Below, piece after piece: positions 54,977-63,901 of a stretch of DNA of 64,000 nucleotides. The DNA comes from Bacillus alkalisoli. GTDB lineage: Bacteria; Bacillota; Bacilli; Bacillales; Bacillaceae_I. The stretch lies in contig NZ_KZ454944.1 of assembly GCF_002797415.1 (NCBI RefSeq), positions 767,745-831,744 of the forward strand, read 5' to 3'. Positions within the stretch are counted from its first letter, which is position 1; each line of letters begins with the position of its first letter. Made by a program: the position numbers and the translations under genes. The notes beneath the pieces were generated by a model, which was not told the DNA's origin, did not search any database, and saw nothing but the letters and a program-made list of their open reading frames with translations.

Positions 54977-56479
54977 ATGTTCAAAGTACAAGATCATACG
55001 GACTTTTCAGAACAACAACAAGCATTAGTAATTGGTTTAACAAGTAAAAACAAACAACTTGACGGCTTACTAGGTGAATTAAACGAAGCATTAGATGGTC
55101 ATCTAGCAGAGTTACTAAAAGAAGGAGACCTTACTTCTAAAAAGAAACAGATTACGAAAATACATACGTTTGGTAAAACAGCTTTTAAAAGACTTTTCAT
55201 CGTTGGACTTGGAAAAGAAGAAGACTTACAATTTGTTTCTGTTCGCGAGATTCTTGGAAAAGTAAGTAAAGAAATCCAACGTAACAAGTTAACAGAATTG
55301 ACAGTAGCAATTGATTCTTTCACTTCAGAAAATATAGATGCACTTGATGTTGCTCATGCTTTAGGGGAAGCATTGCCTTTAGCAACTTACCACTATCATG
55401 GATATAAAAAGCAATCGAATGAACCTGTAAAGCATATTGAAAATGTAACACTTGTAAGTAGTGTAGATGCTGATGAAGTTCAAGCAAGTGCACAAGTAGG
55501 GTATTACTTTGGATTAGGTACGAACTCTGCAAGAACACTTGTTAATAAGCCAGGAAATATGTTAACTGCAACAGACTTAGCAAACTATGCTGCCGAATTA
55601 GCAGGCAAATATGATTTCGAAATCGAAATTTTAGATAAAGAAGAGATGGAAAAGCTAGGAATGGGCGCTCTTCTTGCGGTAAACCAAGGCTCGACGGAAC
55701 CACCAAAAATGATCGTTATGAAGTATCAAGGGAAAGAGGAATGGACTGATGTTTTAGGTCTAGTTGGAAAAGGTATTACTTTTGATACTGGTGGATATTC
55801 CTTAAAGCCAAAAGACGGAATCGTTGGTATGAAAGCTGATATGGGTGGAGCTGCGACAGTTTTAGGAGCGATGGAAGTAATTGGTGAAGTTAAGCCAGAG
55901 CAAAACGTATTAGCTGTCATTGCTGCAACAGATAATATGGTAAGCGGTCATGCATTTAAGCCGGACGACGTAATCACATCTATGAGCGGAAAAACAATTG
56001 AAGTGTTAAATACAGATGCAGAAGGCCGTTTAGTTTTGGCAGATGCAATCACATATGCAAAACAGCATGGAGCTAACTACTTAGTGGATGTAGCGACTCT
56101 AACAGGTGGAGTAATTGTTGCACTAGGAAACCATACGACAGGTGCGATGACAAACAACGAAAGTTTCTGTGAAGAAGTGCTAGAAGCTTCTCACGAAGCA
56201 GGCGAGCAAATTTGGAGATTACCATTATTTGAAACAGAAATTCAGCGAGTTCGAAACAGCAAAGTAGCGGATCTTAACAATTCTCCTGGACGTGACGGTC
56301 ATGCATTACTTGCTGCTGCATTTATTGGTGAGTTTGCCGAAGATACTCCGTGGGTACACCTTGATATTGCTGGAACAGCAACAACAAAATCAGCATACGA
56401 CTTAGGACCAGCAGGCGGAACAGGCGCAATGGTACGTACGTTAGTAACGCTAGTAGAACGTTTTGGAAAAACAGAATAA
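54977..56479 (+). CDS. pepA: Leucyl aminopeptidase (M17)
   Basis: The protein has 500 residues from ATG 54977 (GAGAGGTGGA), as long as B. subtilis YuiE. Metal and catalytic motifs are [14 protein letters not shown] (near 262), DMGGAA and NTDAEGRL (near 345). It is a cytoplasmic, probably hexameric, two-metal peptidase that recycles peptides. Confidence 0.96.
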   Translation: MFKVQDHTDFSEQQQALVIGLTSKNKQLDGLLGELNEALDGHLAELLKEGDLTSKKKQITKIHTFGKTAFKRLFIVGLGKEEDLQFVSVREILGKVSKEIQRNKLTELTVAIDSFTSENIDALDVAHALGEALPLATYHYHGYKKQSNEPVKHIENVTLVSSVDADEVQASAQVGYYFGLGTNSARTLVNKPGNMLTATDLANYAAELAGKYDFEIEILDKEEMEKLGMGALLAVNQGSTEPPKMIVMKYQGKEEWTDVLGLVGKGITFDTGGYSLKPKDGIVGMKADMGGAATVLGAMEVIGEVKPEQNVLAVIAATDNMVSGHAFKPDDVITSMSGKTIEVLNTDAEGRLVLADAITYAKQHGANYLVDVATLTGGVIVALGNHTTGAMTNNESFCEEVLEASHEAGEQIWRLPLFETEIQRVRNSKVADLNNSPGRDGHALLAAAFIGEFAEDTPWVHLDIAGTATTKSAYDLGPAGGTGAMVRTLVTLVERFGKTE

Positions 56480-56489
56480 ATTTATCGCT

Positions 56490-56533
56490 AGAACCAACCA
56501 AATGCAATTTCATTTGGTTGGTTTTTTTTATAT
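56490..56533 (+). terminator. Terminator of pepA
   Basis: AACCAACCAAATG pairs perfectly with CATTTGGTTGGTT around CAATTT, followed by TTTTTT. Confidence 0.93.
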
Positions 56534-56658
56534 AGAGCAAAGAAAAAACGTTTGACGACCTTTCCGTCATGTGATAGATTAATAAACATAGTTTTTATTT
56601 CTCTAACACTCTAATTAGCTAAAGTGAAAAAGTGATCATAAAAGAAAGGAAGTTACCC

Positions 56659-57990
56659 ATGAACGCAGTCATCATTGCAGTACTTATCATGCTAGCATTA
56701 AGCTTGCTTCGCATAAATGTAGTTATCGCCCTTGTTACGGGAGCATTAATTGGAGGGGTAGTCGGTGGTTTAGGACTAGCAACTACGATAGATACATTCA
56801 CATCTGGCTTAGGCGGAAATGCAACAGTTGCATTAAGCTATGCTCTACTTGGAGCATTTGCTGTCGCCTTATCTAAAACTGGACTACCAGACGCACTCGT
56901 TAATCTTGCAGTAAAATTAGTTGGAAAAAATGGTGAAACAAAAAAGAAAACATTTTCTAAAGTTCTATTACTTATCGTTATTCTAGCAATCTCTATTATG
57001 TCTCAAAACGTCATACCTGTTCACATTGCTTTTATCCCAATTTTAATCCCACCATTATTAAAAGTACTAAATGAACTTGAAATAGATCGTCGTCTGACAG
57101 CAACCGTAATAACATTTGGACTAACAGCACCTTACATATTGTTACCAGTAGGGTTTGGAGCAATTTTTCACGATATTCTTCAAACAAACGTTGAGGAGAG
57201 TGGTTTACAAGTTGCACTAAGTGATATCCCAGTAGCGATGTTACTACCAGTTAGTGGAATGTTAGTAGGTTTATTAATTGCTATTTTCTTCAGCTATAAA
57301 AATTCTAGAAAATATGAACAAAAAGAAGTAGCAGGCAAAGAAGATGTGCAATATTCAAGAAATAGCATCACATTTGCTATCATAGCTGTTATTACTTCTC
57401 TTACAGTACAAGTACTATTAACAGAGGTTGTTGGTGTTCAAGGGATGATCTATGGCTCACTGGCTGGTATTCTAGTACTCTATTTAAGCCGTACGATGAA
57501 ATATAGTGAAACAGATGTTATTCTTTCTAATGGAATGCGTATGATGGCGTTTATCGGCTTTGTTATGATTGCTGCATCTGGATTTGCTCAAGTATTAAGA
57601 GAAACAGGTCACATTGAGAGCTTAGTTACTACATCAGCCAATTGGATTGGCGGTAATCAATTGGTAGGGGCACTCGCAATGTTACTTGTCGGCTTACTTA
57701 TTACGATGGGCATAGGTTCATCATTCTCTACCATTCCAATTATCGCAGCAATCTTTGTTCCATTATGTATTCAACTTGGGTTTAGTCCGATGGCTACATT
57801 AGCTATTGTAGGAGCAGCTGCTGCGCTTGGAGATGCAGGATCTCCTTCTTCTGATAGCACTCTAGGACCTACATCCGGTCTTAATGCCGATGGACAGCAC
57901 AATCACATCTGGGACACGTGTGTTCCAACCTTCCTACACTACAATATACCTTTAATTGTGTTTGGCTGTATCGCGGCTTTAGTTTTATAA
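56659..57990 (+). CDS. yuiF: Na+/H+ antiporter-family (amino-acid) transporter YuiF
   Basis: The protein has 443 residues from ATG 56659 (AAAGAAAGGA). About 12 helices; GDAGSPSSDSTLGPTSGLNADGQHNH near the end is the conserved signature of this ArsB/NhaC-like group. Annotated elsewhere as a putative amino-acid or sodium-proton transporter; the substrate is not known. A repeat array follows. Confidence 0.87.
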   Translation: MNAVIIAVLIMLALSLLRINVVIALVTGALIGGVVGGLGLATTIDTFTSGLGGNATVALSYALLGAFAVALSKTGLPDALVNLAVKLVGKNGETKKKTFSKVLLLIVILAISIMSQNVIPVHIAFIPILIPPLLKVLNELEIDRRLTATVITFGLTAPYILLPVGFGAIFHDILQTNVEESGLQVALSDIPVAMLLPVSGMLVGLLIAIFFSYKNSRKYEQKEVAGKEDVQYSRNSITFAIIAVITSLTVQVLLTEVVGVQGMIYGSLAGILVLYLSRTMKYSETDVILSNGMRMMAFIGFVMIAASGFAQVLRETGHIESLVTTSANWIGGNQLVGALAMLLVGLLITMGIGSSFSTIPIIAAIFVPLCIQLGFSPMATLAIVGAAAALGDAGSPSSDSTLGPTSGLNADGQHNHIWDTCVPTFLHYNIPLIVFGCIAALVL

Positions 57991-58014
57991 GCAAAAAAGA
58001 GAAAGAGTTCGGGA

Positions 58015-58432
58015 CAACAAGACTGTGGAGTTCATCTTGTCCTAAAAATTAATGCCAAATGAACTTCATATAGTCTATGAAGTTCATTTGGCATTAAAAA
58101 TTTGTGGTAGTTGAACTTCATAAGGCCGATGAAGTTTATTTGGCATTAAAAATTTGTTGTAGATGAACTTCATAAGGCCGATGAAGTTCATCTGGCATTA
58201 AGAATTTGTTGTAGTTGAACTTCATAAGGCTGATGAAGGTCATCTGGCATTAAAAATTTGTTGTAGTTGAACTTCATCAGGCCGATGAAGTTCATCTGGC
58301 ATTAAGACTTTGTTGTAGTTGAACTTCATAAGGCTGATGCAGTTCATCTGGCATTAAAAATTTGTTGTAGTTGAACTTCATAAGGCCAATGAAGTTCATC
58401 GGCCTTTAAAAATTTGTTGCAGTTGAACTTCA
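58015..58432. repeat. Tandem hairpin array 3 (52-bp unit, about eight copies)
   Basis: Unit: GGCCGATGAAGTTCATCTGG, a loop with CATTAAAAATTTGTTGTAG, then TTGAACTTCATAA. GAAGTTCA pairs with TGAACTTC. Unit length (52) and flanks equal array 1; the loop differs. Point changes such as GCTGATGCAG distinguish units. The last unit decays near 58430. Confidence 0.92.
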
Positions 58433-58538
58433 CTGGGTTTTTCCCACCATCTTTTTTTATTATTCCCTACTATATTGAACATTCCATGTATTCCATATAA
58501 AATAATTATCGTAGAAGTTACAAGGAGGCAACAATAGA

Positions 58539-58778
58539 ATGAAAATCAGAAAAGCCAACATGCAATCCGGTACATATACGGTATATATTCATGAAAATAA
58601 AAAAGAAGAGCAAACATTAGTAGCAATTCCATCTCTTCAATGGTCAACAATCATCCCCTATGAAGAAGAAAAAACAACATTAACGAACAGGCTAACAGAG
58701 GTTTACCAATCTAAACTAAACGAGGAAGAAGCAAATCATTTAGCGCTAAAACTCGTACAATGGGTTAGCGAAATGTAA
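58539..58778 (+). CDS. YueH-like small protein
   Basis: The protein has 79 residues after an AAGGAGG site. MKIRKANMQSG and YIHENKKEE with a charged C-terminus resemble the small Bacillus family YueH. No function is known. A terminator follows immediately. Confidence 0.68.
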   Translation: MKIRKANMQSGTYTVYIHENKKEEQTLVAIPSLQWSTIIPYEEEKTTLTNRLTEVYQSKLNEEEANHLALKLVQWVSEM

Positions 58779-58818
58779 AAAAGAGCACGTGAACAGTTCT
58801 GTTCCGTGCTCTTTTTAA
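58779..58818 (+). terminator. Terminator of the YueH-like gene
   Basis: AAAAGAGCACG pairs with CGTGCTCTTTT; GAACAG-TT-CTGTTC extends the stem inside. Confidence 0.9.
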
Positions 58819-58825
58819 GTGCTTG

Positions 58826-58861
58826 CATAAAAAAGTGGACAGTATCTAAACTGCCCACTTA
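58826..58861 (-). terminator. Terminator of the SEDS gene pair
   Basis: On the minus strand AAGTGGGCAGT pairs with ACTGTCCACTT (one G-U) around TTAGAT, followed by TTTTATG. Confidence 0.88.
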
Positions 58862-58863
58862 CA

Positions 58864-60030
58864 TTAATTAAACATAAACTGCTTCGTTCTATACTTTACG
58901 TTCATGACTATTCCCATTGCTATCATATTCGTAAGGAGCGCACTACCACCGTAAGTTATAAATGGTAAAGCTAAACCTGTAATTGGCATTAATCCTATCG
59001 TCATTCCGATGTTCTGGAAAATTTGGAAAGCCAATAACCCGATAACTCCAGTAACTAAATACGTACCAAACGGATTGTCACATGCAATAGCAATAATAAT
59101 CATTCTGTAAATCATGATAAAGTAAATCGAAATAACAACTGTTGCTCCAATAAAGCCAAACTCTTCTCCAATTATAGCGAAAATAAAATCTGTGTGCACT
59201 TCAGGAATTCGACCACTTTGGGATTGAACTCCATCTAGTAACCCGCGACCTGATACTTGACCAGACCCAATACCTTTTAATGCTTCTGTTAACTGAAAAC
59301 CAAAAGAAGATGCATACTCTTGACGATTTAACCAACCATATATACGTGCTAATTGGTGTTTTGCAATAATCTTCGTAAATATCTCAAAATGGTGGTTATG
59401 AAGATAAACTAACGTCGCTATCCCAGCAATAATACTTCCTGCAAATGCCAATAAAACTTTCCAGGATGTACCGCTTATAAATACCATCGTTACCATAATT
59501 GCGGCAATAACAAGTGCTGTACCTAAATCAGGTTGCTTCAAGATTAAGAAGAAAGCAGGCAATGAAAAGGCGATGATTTTTATTACTACTATTAACGGTG
59601 TTTTTTCTTCTAGCTCATCTTTATTTTTTTCCCATTTATATATAACAGCAGCAAGTACCATTATTAAAAATATTTTCACAAACTCTGAAGGTTGTAATAA
59701 GAATCCACCTAAGTTTATCCAACGTTGAGAACCGTTACGAACGACACCAAAAAAATGTACAGCTACTAATAACGCCAATCCAACCGAATAGAGTGGTAGA
59801 GCGACGTTCTCTAGTAACTCATAATCAAATAGCATAACGACAAACATGACAAATGCCCCAATGACATACCATACAATTTGTCTTTTTAAAAAGTAAAATG
59901 GATCACTCTGATAATATTGTCCTGAAGCACTATATACTGCTACTAAACTTATAATAAATAATAGAAAGAGTAAAAATAACAGCGTATAATCGATACGACT
60001 ATGCTCTAGCTTGTTATTTTCTGTACCCAT
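58864..60030 (-). CDS. SEDS-family peptidoglycan glycosyltransferase (RodA/FtsW-like), second
   Basis: The protein has 388 residues with about ten helices. The SEDS set is present: RQIVWYVIG, QPSEFVKI, KQPDLGTA, the catalytic-loop aspartate in IPEVHTDFIFAI near 279 and the C-terminal LPFITYGGSAL. It is nearest RodA by pattern. It polymerises lipid II with a class B PBP. It overlaps the upstream SEDS gene by 25 bp, so both are made from one message. Confidence 0.9.
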   Translation of the reverse strand: MGTENNKLEHSRIDYTLLFLLFLLFIISLVAVYSASGQYYQSDPFYFLKRQIVWYVIGAFVMFVVMLFDYELLENVALPLYSVGLALLVAVHFFGVVRNGSQRWINLGGFLLQPSEFVKIFLIMVLAAVIYKWEKNKDELEEKTPLIVVIKIIAFSLPAFFLILKQPDLGTALVIAAIMVTMVFISGTSWKVLLAFAGSIIAGIATLVYLHNHHFEIFTKIIAKHQLARIYGWLNRQEYASSFGFQLTEALKGIGSGQVSGRGLLDGVQSQSGRIPEVHTDFIFAIIGEEFGFIGATVVISIYFIMIYRMIIIAIACDNPFGTYLVTGVIGLLAFQIFQNIGMTIGLMPITGLALPFITYGGSALLTNMIAMGIVMNVKYRTKQFMFN

Positions 60031-61160
60031 GATGTTTGTGTCTCCTCTCGTGCTTCAATTGCTTTGTTTGCATGTTTCGATAAGTGAACGAGAATACCAG
60101 TGGATACGACAGTAATTAGTAGGGACGTACCACCATAACTAATAAATGGCAAGGTAATCCCGGTAATAGGAAGTAAACCACTAACGGCACCTGCGTTAAA
60201 AATAACTTGCATACAAATTTGAAATGTAATACCAAATGCTAGTAGTTTTCCGAATGGGTCACTAATATTAATACCAACGCGGACCCCTCTTACTAGAATG
60301 ATAGAGTATAAGACGAACAATATTAAAATTCCTACTATCCCTAGCTCTTCGGATATGACAGCAAGAATAAAATCAGTATGTGCTTCAGGTAAATAACCTA
60401 ATTTGTGCACACCTTGTCCGAGACCACGTCCCCATAAGCCGCCTTCGCCAATGGCAATATAACTATTGACTAATTGATATCCGGTATCTTGTGCATCGGC
60501 AAACGGGTCCCTAAATGCAGTAAGACGTTTTATTCGGTAAGAAGCACTATTAGCAAGTGTCCAAATCAGTGCACTTGCTGCACTTAATAAACCTAACATA
60601 TGCCATACTTTTGCTCCAGAACAAATTAAAATAGCTCCACATGCTAGTAATATGGAAGTGGCAGTTCCTAAATCTGGTTGCCTATATATTAATAGAAAAA
60701 CAAAACTTAACATTAAAAGAGGTGGTGTCACACCCTTTAAAAAATCTTGAATATAAGGTTGCTTTTTTGCATATACACTAGCAAAGTACATTACCATAAC
60801 TAATTTTGCCATTTCGGAAGGCTGGAAAGTAAAGTTAACGATAGGGATTTTTAACCATCTAGTAGACCCATTTATGTTTGTACCAAAAAGTAGGACTAAG
60901 ATAAGGAGTATGATAATAAAAATAACTGCCGGTTTAATTAGCTTCTCATAAACTTTATAGTTGAATGTCATAGCCAATAAAAAGAAAGGAATGGCTATAA
61001 GAAACCAGTTAAGTTGTTTATCAAAAAAGTAAGAAGCACTTTTGTAAGTTTGCAATCCAAACAGCATACCTGCACTGTATACCATTACTAACCCATATAA
61101 ACATAGGGAAAAGATAGCCGCTATTAGTAACCAATCATATTTTCTAAAGTACGATATCAT
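60006..61160 (-). CDS. SEDS-family peptidoglycan glycosyltransferase (FtsW/RodA-like), first
   Basis: The protein has 384 residues with about ten helices. Conserved SEDS features are QPSEMAKL, RQPDLGTA, LPEAHTDFILAV near 268 and LPFISYGGTSL. It carries a polar C-terminal tail of about 25 residues. It is probably an FtsW, RodA or SpoVE paralogue; no PBP gene is adjacent. AAGGAG precedes ATG 61160. An imperfect inverted repeat (61240-61287) overlaps a -10-like TATAAT at 61251-61256. Confidence 0.9.
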   Translation of the reverse strand: MISYFRKYDWLLIAAIFSLCLYGLVMVYSAGMLFGLQTYKSASYFFDKQLNWFLIAIPFFLLAMTFNYKVYEKLIKPAVIFIIILLILVLLFGTNINGSTRWLKIPIVNFTFQPSEMAKLVMVMYFASVYAKKQPYIQDFLKGVTPPLLMLSFVFLLIYRQPDLGTATSILLACGAILICSGAKVWHMLGLLSAASALIWTLANSASYRIKRLTAFRDPFADAQDTGYQLVNSYIAIGEGGLWGRGLGQGVHKLGYLPEAHTDFILAVISEELGIVGILILFVLYSIILVRGVRVGINISDPFGKLLAFGITFQICMQVIFNAGAVSGLLPITGITLPFISYGGTSLLITVVSTGILVHLSKHANKAIEAREETQTSWVQKITS

Positions 61161-61347
61161 TTAATATACTCCTTATGGGCAAGAAAAATAATTATTTATA
61201 TTTGCAAGAATAATGTTGTTTTGGGTTAGTGAAAATAGTATCCCAATGTAATTATACAATAATAATACATTACAATGATATTGGGAATATGTGAAAAGAA
61301 TATTACACTGTTTTTTTCTTTCAGTATTTATAGTGTATATAAAAGCC

Positions 61348-61587
61348 GTGCCGGTTGTGTGGCCGCTTTCCGCGGGGTGTCTAGGTCAAGCGGCTAGCCC
61401 CTCGAGTATAAGCCAAGGTCATCTCGAGGACAAAAAACGCCCTCAAGATGACCTTGGCTAATACATGTCGGAGCTGAACGAGCCGCTCTCACTTTTCGTA
61501 GAGGCGGTGAGCCGCCTCGAGCCTAAAAGCTCTGCGGGGTCTCACCAGCCTGCCCTCTCCCGCAGGAGTCGGCCACACAACCGGCAC
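61348..61587 (-). repeat. GC-rich inverted-repeat element, copy 8 (with internal insertion)
   Basis: Arms of 18 bp equal those of copy 5. The core is interrupted by about 120 bp containing a second long hairpin: AGCCAAGGTCATCTTGAGG pairs with CCTCGAGATGACCTTGGCT-type sequence around a T-rich loop. On the minus strand the element is followed by GGCTTTTATA, so it may end the ABC operon transcript. Confidence 0.9.
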
Positions 61588-61617
61588 TTTATACTTTTTC
61601 AAATAACTCATTTCTTA

Positions 61618-62481
61618 TCAAACATTCTCTAACGAGGCTTTTCTAATAAAGAATGCATCTTCCATTGTTGTGTCTAATTTAGTAAATCCATCTATCGGGT
61701 TATTGCTTATACATTTTACAAAAACGCCATCTTCACGTCTGCTAGCGTAAATAACGTTATGGTTTTTAAAAAAGTCATCTGTGTATTTACTAGGGACCAC
61801 GCCACACCATACACTTTGATCTAAATCGGTCTTCCAATTCAATTTACTTCCGAAAAATTGAACTTTTCCATCTGCTAGCCATAGCACATTTCGACTTATA
61901 TGCTCCCATTCGTTTAATTCATGGGTTGCTACCACCACTACTGACTGCATGGATATTTCCACTAAGTATTGCAAAAAAGCTTTCCGTTCATGAATGTCTA
62001 AAAAGTTTAACGGTTCATCTAATAAGATATATTTTGGCTTACCAAGCAAAGATTGTGCAAGTGCTAGCCTTTGCTGCATGCCTTGTGAGAGCTTCTTTAT
62101 CTTTTTCTTTGAAACATCTTCTAATCGAAAAACTTTTAATAACTTCGAAATTTGCATTTTTGCAAAAGAGTTTGGTAATCCTTTTAGTTGTGCAAAATAA
62201 TTTAATAATTTTATCGGGGTAAAGTCTTGATACAATTCAATACCCGTTGGTACAAATCCTATTTGGCTACGAATTTCTAACAACTGCTCACTAATACATC
62301 TATCATCATAATAGATTGCGCCGGAATCTGTTAGTTTTGCAGTCGCTAATAAGTGTAGGAAAGTAGATTTACCAGCTCCATTACTCCCAGCTAACAAACT
62401 AATACCAAGAGGCAATGTTAGGGAATCGATGGTTACCTTAAAATCTTTATACTCCCATTGTAAGTTGTCTATTACTATCAT
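61618..62481 (-). CDS. ABC transporter ATP-binding protein
   Basis: The protein has 287 residues. Walker A GSNGAGKST near 34, signature LSQGMQQRLA near 131, Walker B YILLDEPLNFLD near 152. The last 80 residues form an extra domain seen in ABC-2-type exporter ATPases. Its membrane partner is the preceding gene, 12 bp upstream, and the operon starts with an ECF sigma gene. Confidence 0.9.
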   Translation of the reverse strand: MIVIDNLQWEYKDFKVTIDSLTLPLGISLLAGSNGAGKSTFLHLLATAKLTDSGAIYYDDRCISEQLLEIRSQIGFVPTGIELYQDFTPIKLLNYFAQLKGLPNSFAKMQISKLLKVFRLEDVSKKKIKKLSQGMQQRLALAQSLLGKPKYILLDEPLNFLDIHERKAFLQYLVEISMQSVVVVATHELNEWEHISRNVLWLADGKVQFFGSKLNWKTDLDQSVWCGVVPSKYTDDFFKNHNVIYASRREDGVFVKCISNNPIDGFTKLDTTMEDAFFIRKASLENV

Positions 62482-62493
62482 AATTATTACCTT

Positions 62494-63312
62494 CTATACT
62501 TGGAAGTCTGTTGCAAATAAGCTCTTTCTTAGAGCACGAATGGACAATACAATACCGATAAACAACAGTATTAGTTGATAAATAGCCATATGATTCATTG
62601 TAATGGTAGATTCTTCACGCCACAAATAATTTTCTTGCAAAAAGACGTCTGCTATAAAAATAGCAAGCCACGTAACGCCGGCTGCACCTAGTCCGAACAA
62701 TACTCCTTTTTTCATCGTAACATACGCAAATGCTCCAAAAGTTAAAATAGCCGGAGCAATCCAATATAAGAGAAACGGTAACATATAAATCGAAACAGAA
62801 GCACCTACAATAACAGAACTAACGACACCAAACAGTAAGTTCATAAAAAGGATGATTAACATTCTAGTCATTAATAACAATGCTGGTGGAAAAGGTGTAA
62901 TACTTTCGACTAACCGAATTTCTTTATTCCATGATTGAAACGTATAAAAAATTCCTATTATGATGGAAAGAGGTATGACAAATAAAAAGAATGTTTCTGG
63001 ATTTCTTGGTGTTGCACTAGCTGTATATAGCGTTAACATAGTAAATATCCCTAAACTAACAATCCAAAAATGCCATTGATAAAAGGACAATTGATTTTTC
63101 ATCTGTGAAAGTAAGGTTGGTTTTTGTAATTTGAAAGCTTCTGCTGGAACTTCTTCTTGTTGCTGAAGCTTTGAGAACTCCATTTGTAAGCTGGATAAAA
63201 GTTTGTTTGTATCCTCATTGGAAGGTGTTTTAACAACATATTGGGCTAGTGTTTCTTTCAACTCATCTTCTAACCTGTACATTTCTTCGTCGTTGTTCTT
63301 GAAGTTGTTCAC
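62494..63312 (-). CDS. Membrane protein of the ECF-ABC operon (possible anti-sigma/permease fusion)
   Basis: The protein has 272 residues from GTG 63312, which follows AAGGAGG at 9 bp; the longer frame to 63336 is unlikely. The N-terminal 80 residues are soluble and helical, resembling the cytoplasmic part of anti-sigma proteins; about six helices follow (from residue 85), as in ABC-2 permeases. It overlaps the sigma gene by 50 bp. An anti-sigma domain fused to a permease is inferred; a plain permease is possible. Confidence 0.7.
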   Translation of the reverse strand: MNNFKNNDEEMYRLEDELKETLAQYVVKTPSNEDTNKLLSSLQMEFSKLQQQEEVPAEAFKLQKPTLLSQMKNQLSFYQWHFWIVSLGIFTMLTLYTASATPRNPETFFLFVIPLSIIIGIFYTFQSWNKEIRLVESITPFPPALLLMTRMLIILFMNLLFGVVSSVIVGASVSIYMLPFLLYWIAPAILTFGAFAYVTMKKGVLFGLGAAGVTWLAIFIADVFLQENYLWREESTITMNHMAIYQLILLFIGIVLSIRALRKSLFATDFQV

Positions 63313-63868
63313 TTTTAGCCGCCTCCTTCGTTTCATCTTCCATAAAATGCTTAAGCTTTTTTAATGCGTGAAATAAATTAGACTTTACTGTTCCAAGTGG
63401 TAAATCCGTTATTTCAGCTATTTCTTTTAACTTTAAATCTTGAAAAAAGCGCAACATAACAATTTGCTGTTGCGTTTGGGGCAAATGATTCAATGCATGT
63501 AGAATCTCTTTTCTAGTTTCTTGATGTTCATAAATTTCTATTACGGATGGCTTTTCATCTTTCTTAATAGGAAGATCATCGGCTGGCGGAGACTCCGAAC
63601 GGTATTGTGCACTTTTCCAATAGTCTTTACAAATATTAGTCGCCACACGATATAGCCATGCTTTTGGATGTGTTGGTATATGTTTTTGTTGTAATTGCTT
63701 TATTAAACGTATGAACGTATCTTGCACAAGATCTTCTGCTTTTTTTGAATCTTTCACAAGTCGTTCTATATATTGATAGATTGGCGCATGATAGCGATGG
63801 ACAAACACTTCAAAAGCTGTTTGGTCGCCCTTCGCCATTAGCTCTAACAATTGTTCATCTTGTACCAA
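63263..63868 (-). CDS. ECF RNA polymerase sigma factor
   Basis: The protein has 201 residues from TTG 63868, six bases after AGAGGGGGA; the longer frame includes that site. Region 2: AEDLVQDTFIRLIKQL; region 4 helix-turn-helix: EIAEITDLPLGTVKSNL. The C-terminal tail EQLQEQRRRN overlaps the next gene by 50 bp. It probably drives its own operon in response to envelope stress, as similar ECF-ABC units do. Confidence 0.92.
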   Translation of the reverse strand: MVQDEQLLELMAKGDQTAFEVFVHRYHAPIYQYIERLVKDSKKAEDLVQDTFIRLIKQLQQKHIPTHPKAWLYRVATNICKDYWKSAQYRSESPPADDLPIKKDEKPSVIEIYEHQETRKEILHALNHLPQTQQQIVMLRFFQDLKLKEIAEITDLPLGTVKSNLFHALKKLKHFMEDETKEAAKSEQLQEQRRRNVQVRR

Positions 63869-63901
63869 TACTAATCCCCCTCTCACTCCTGTTTGTAACC
63901 T

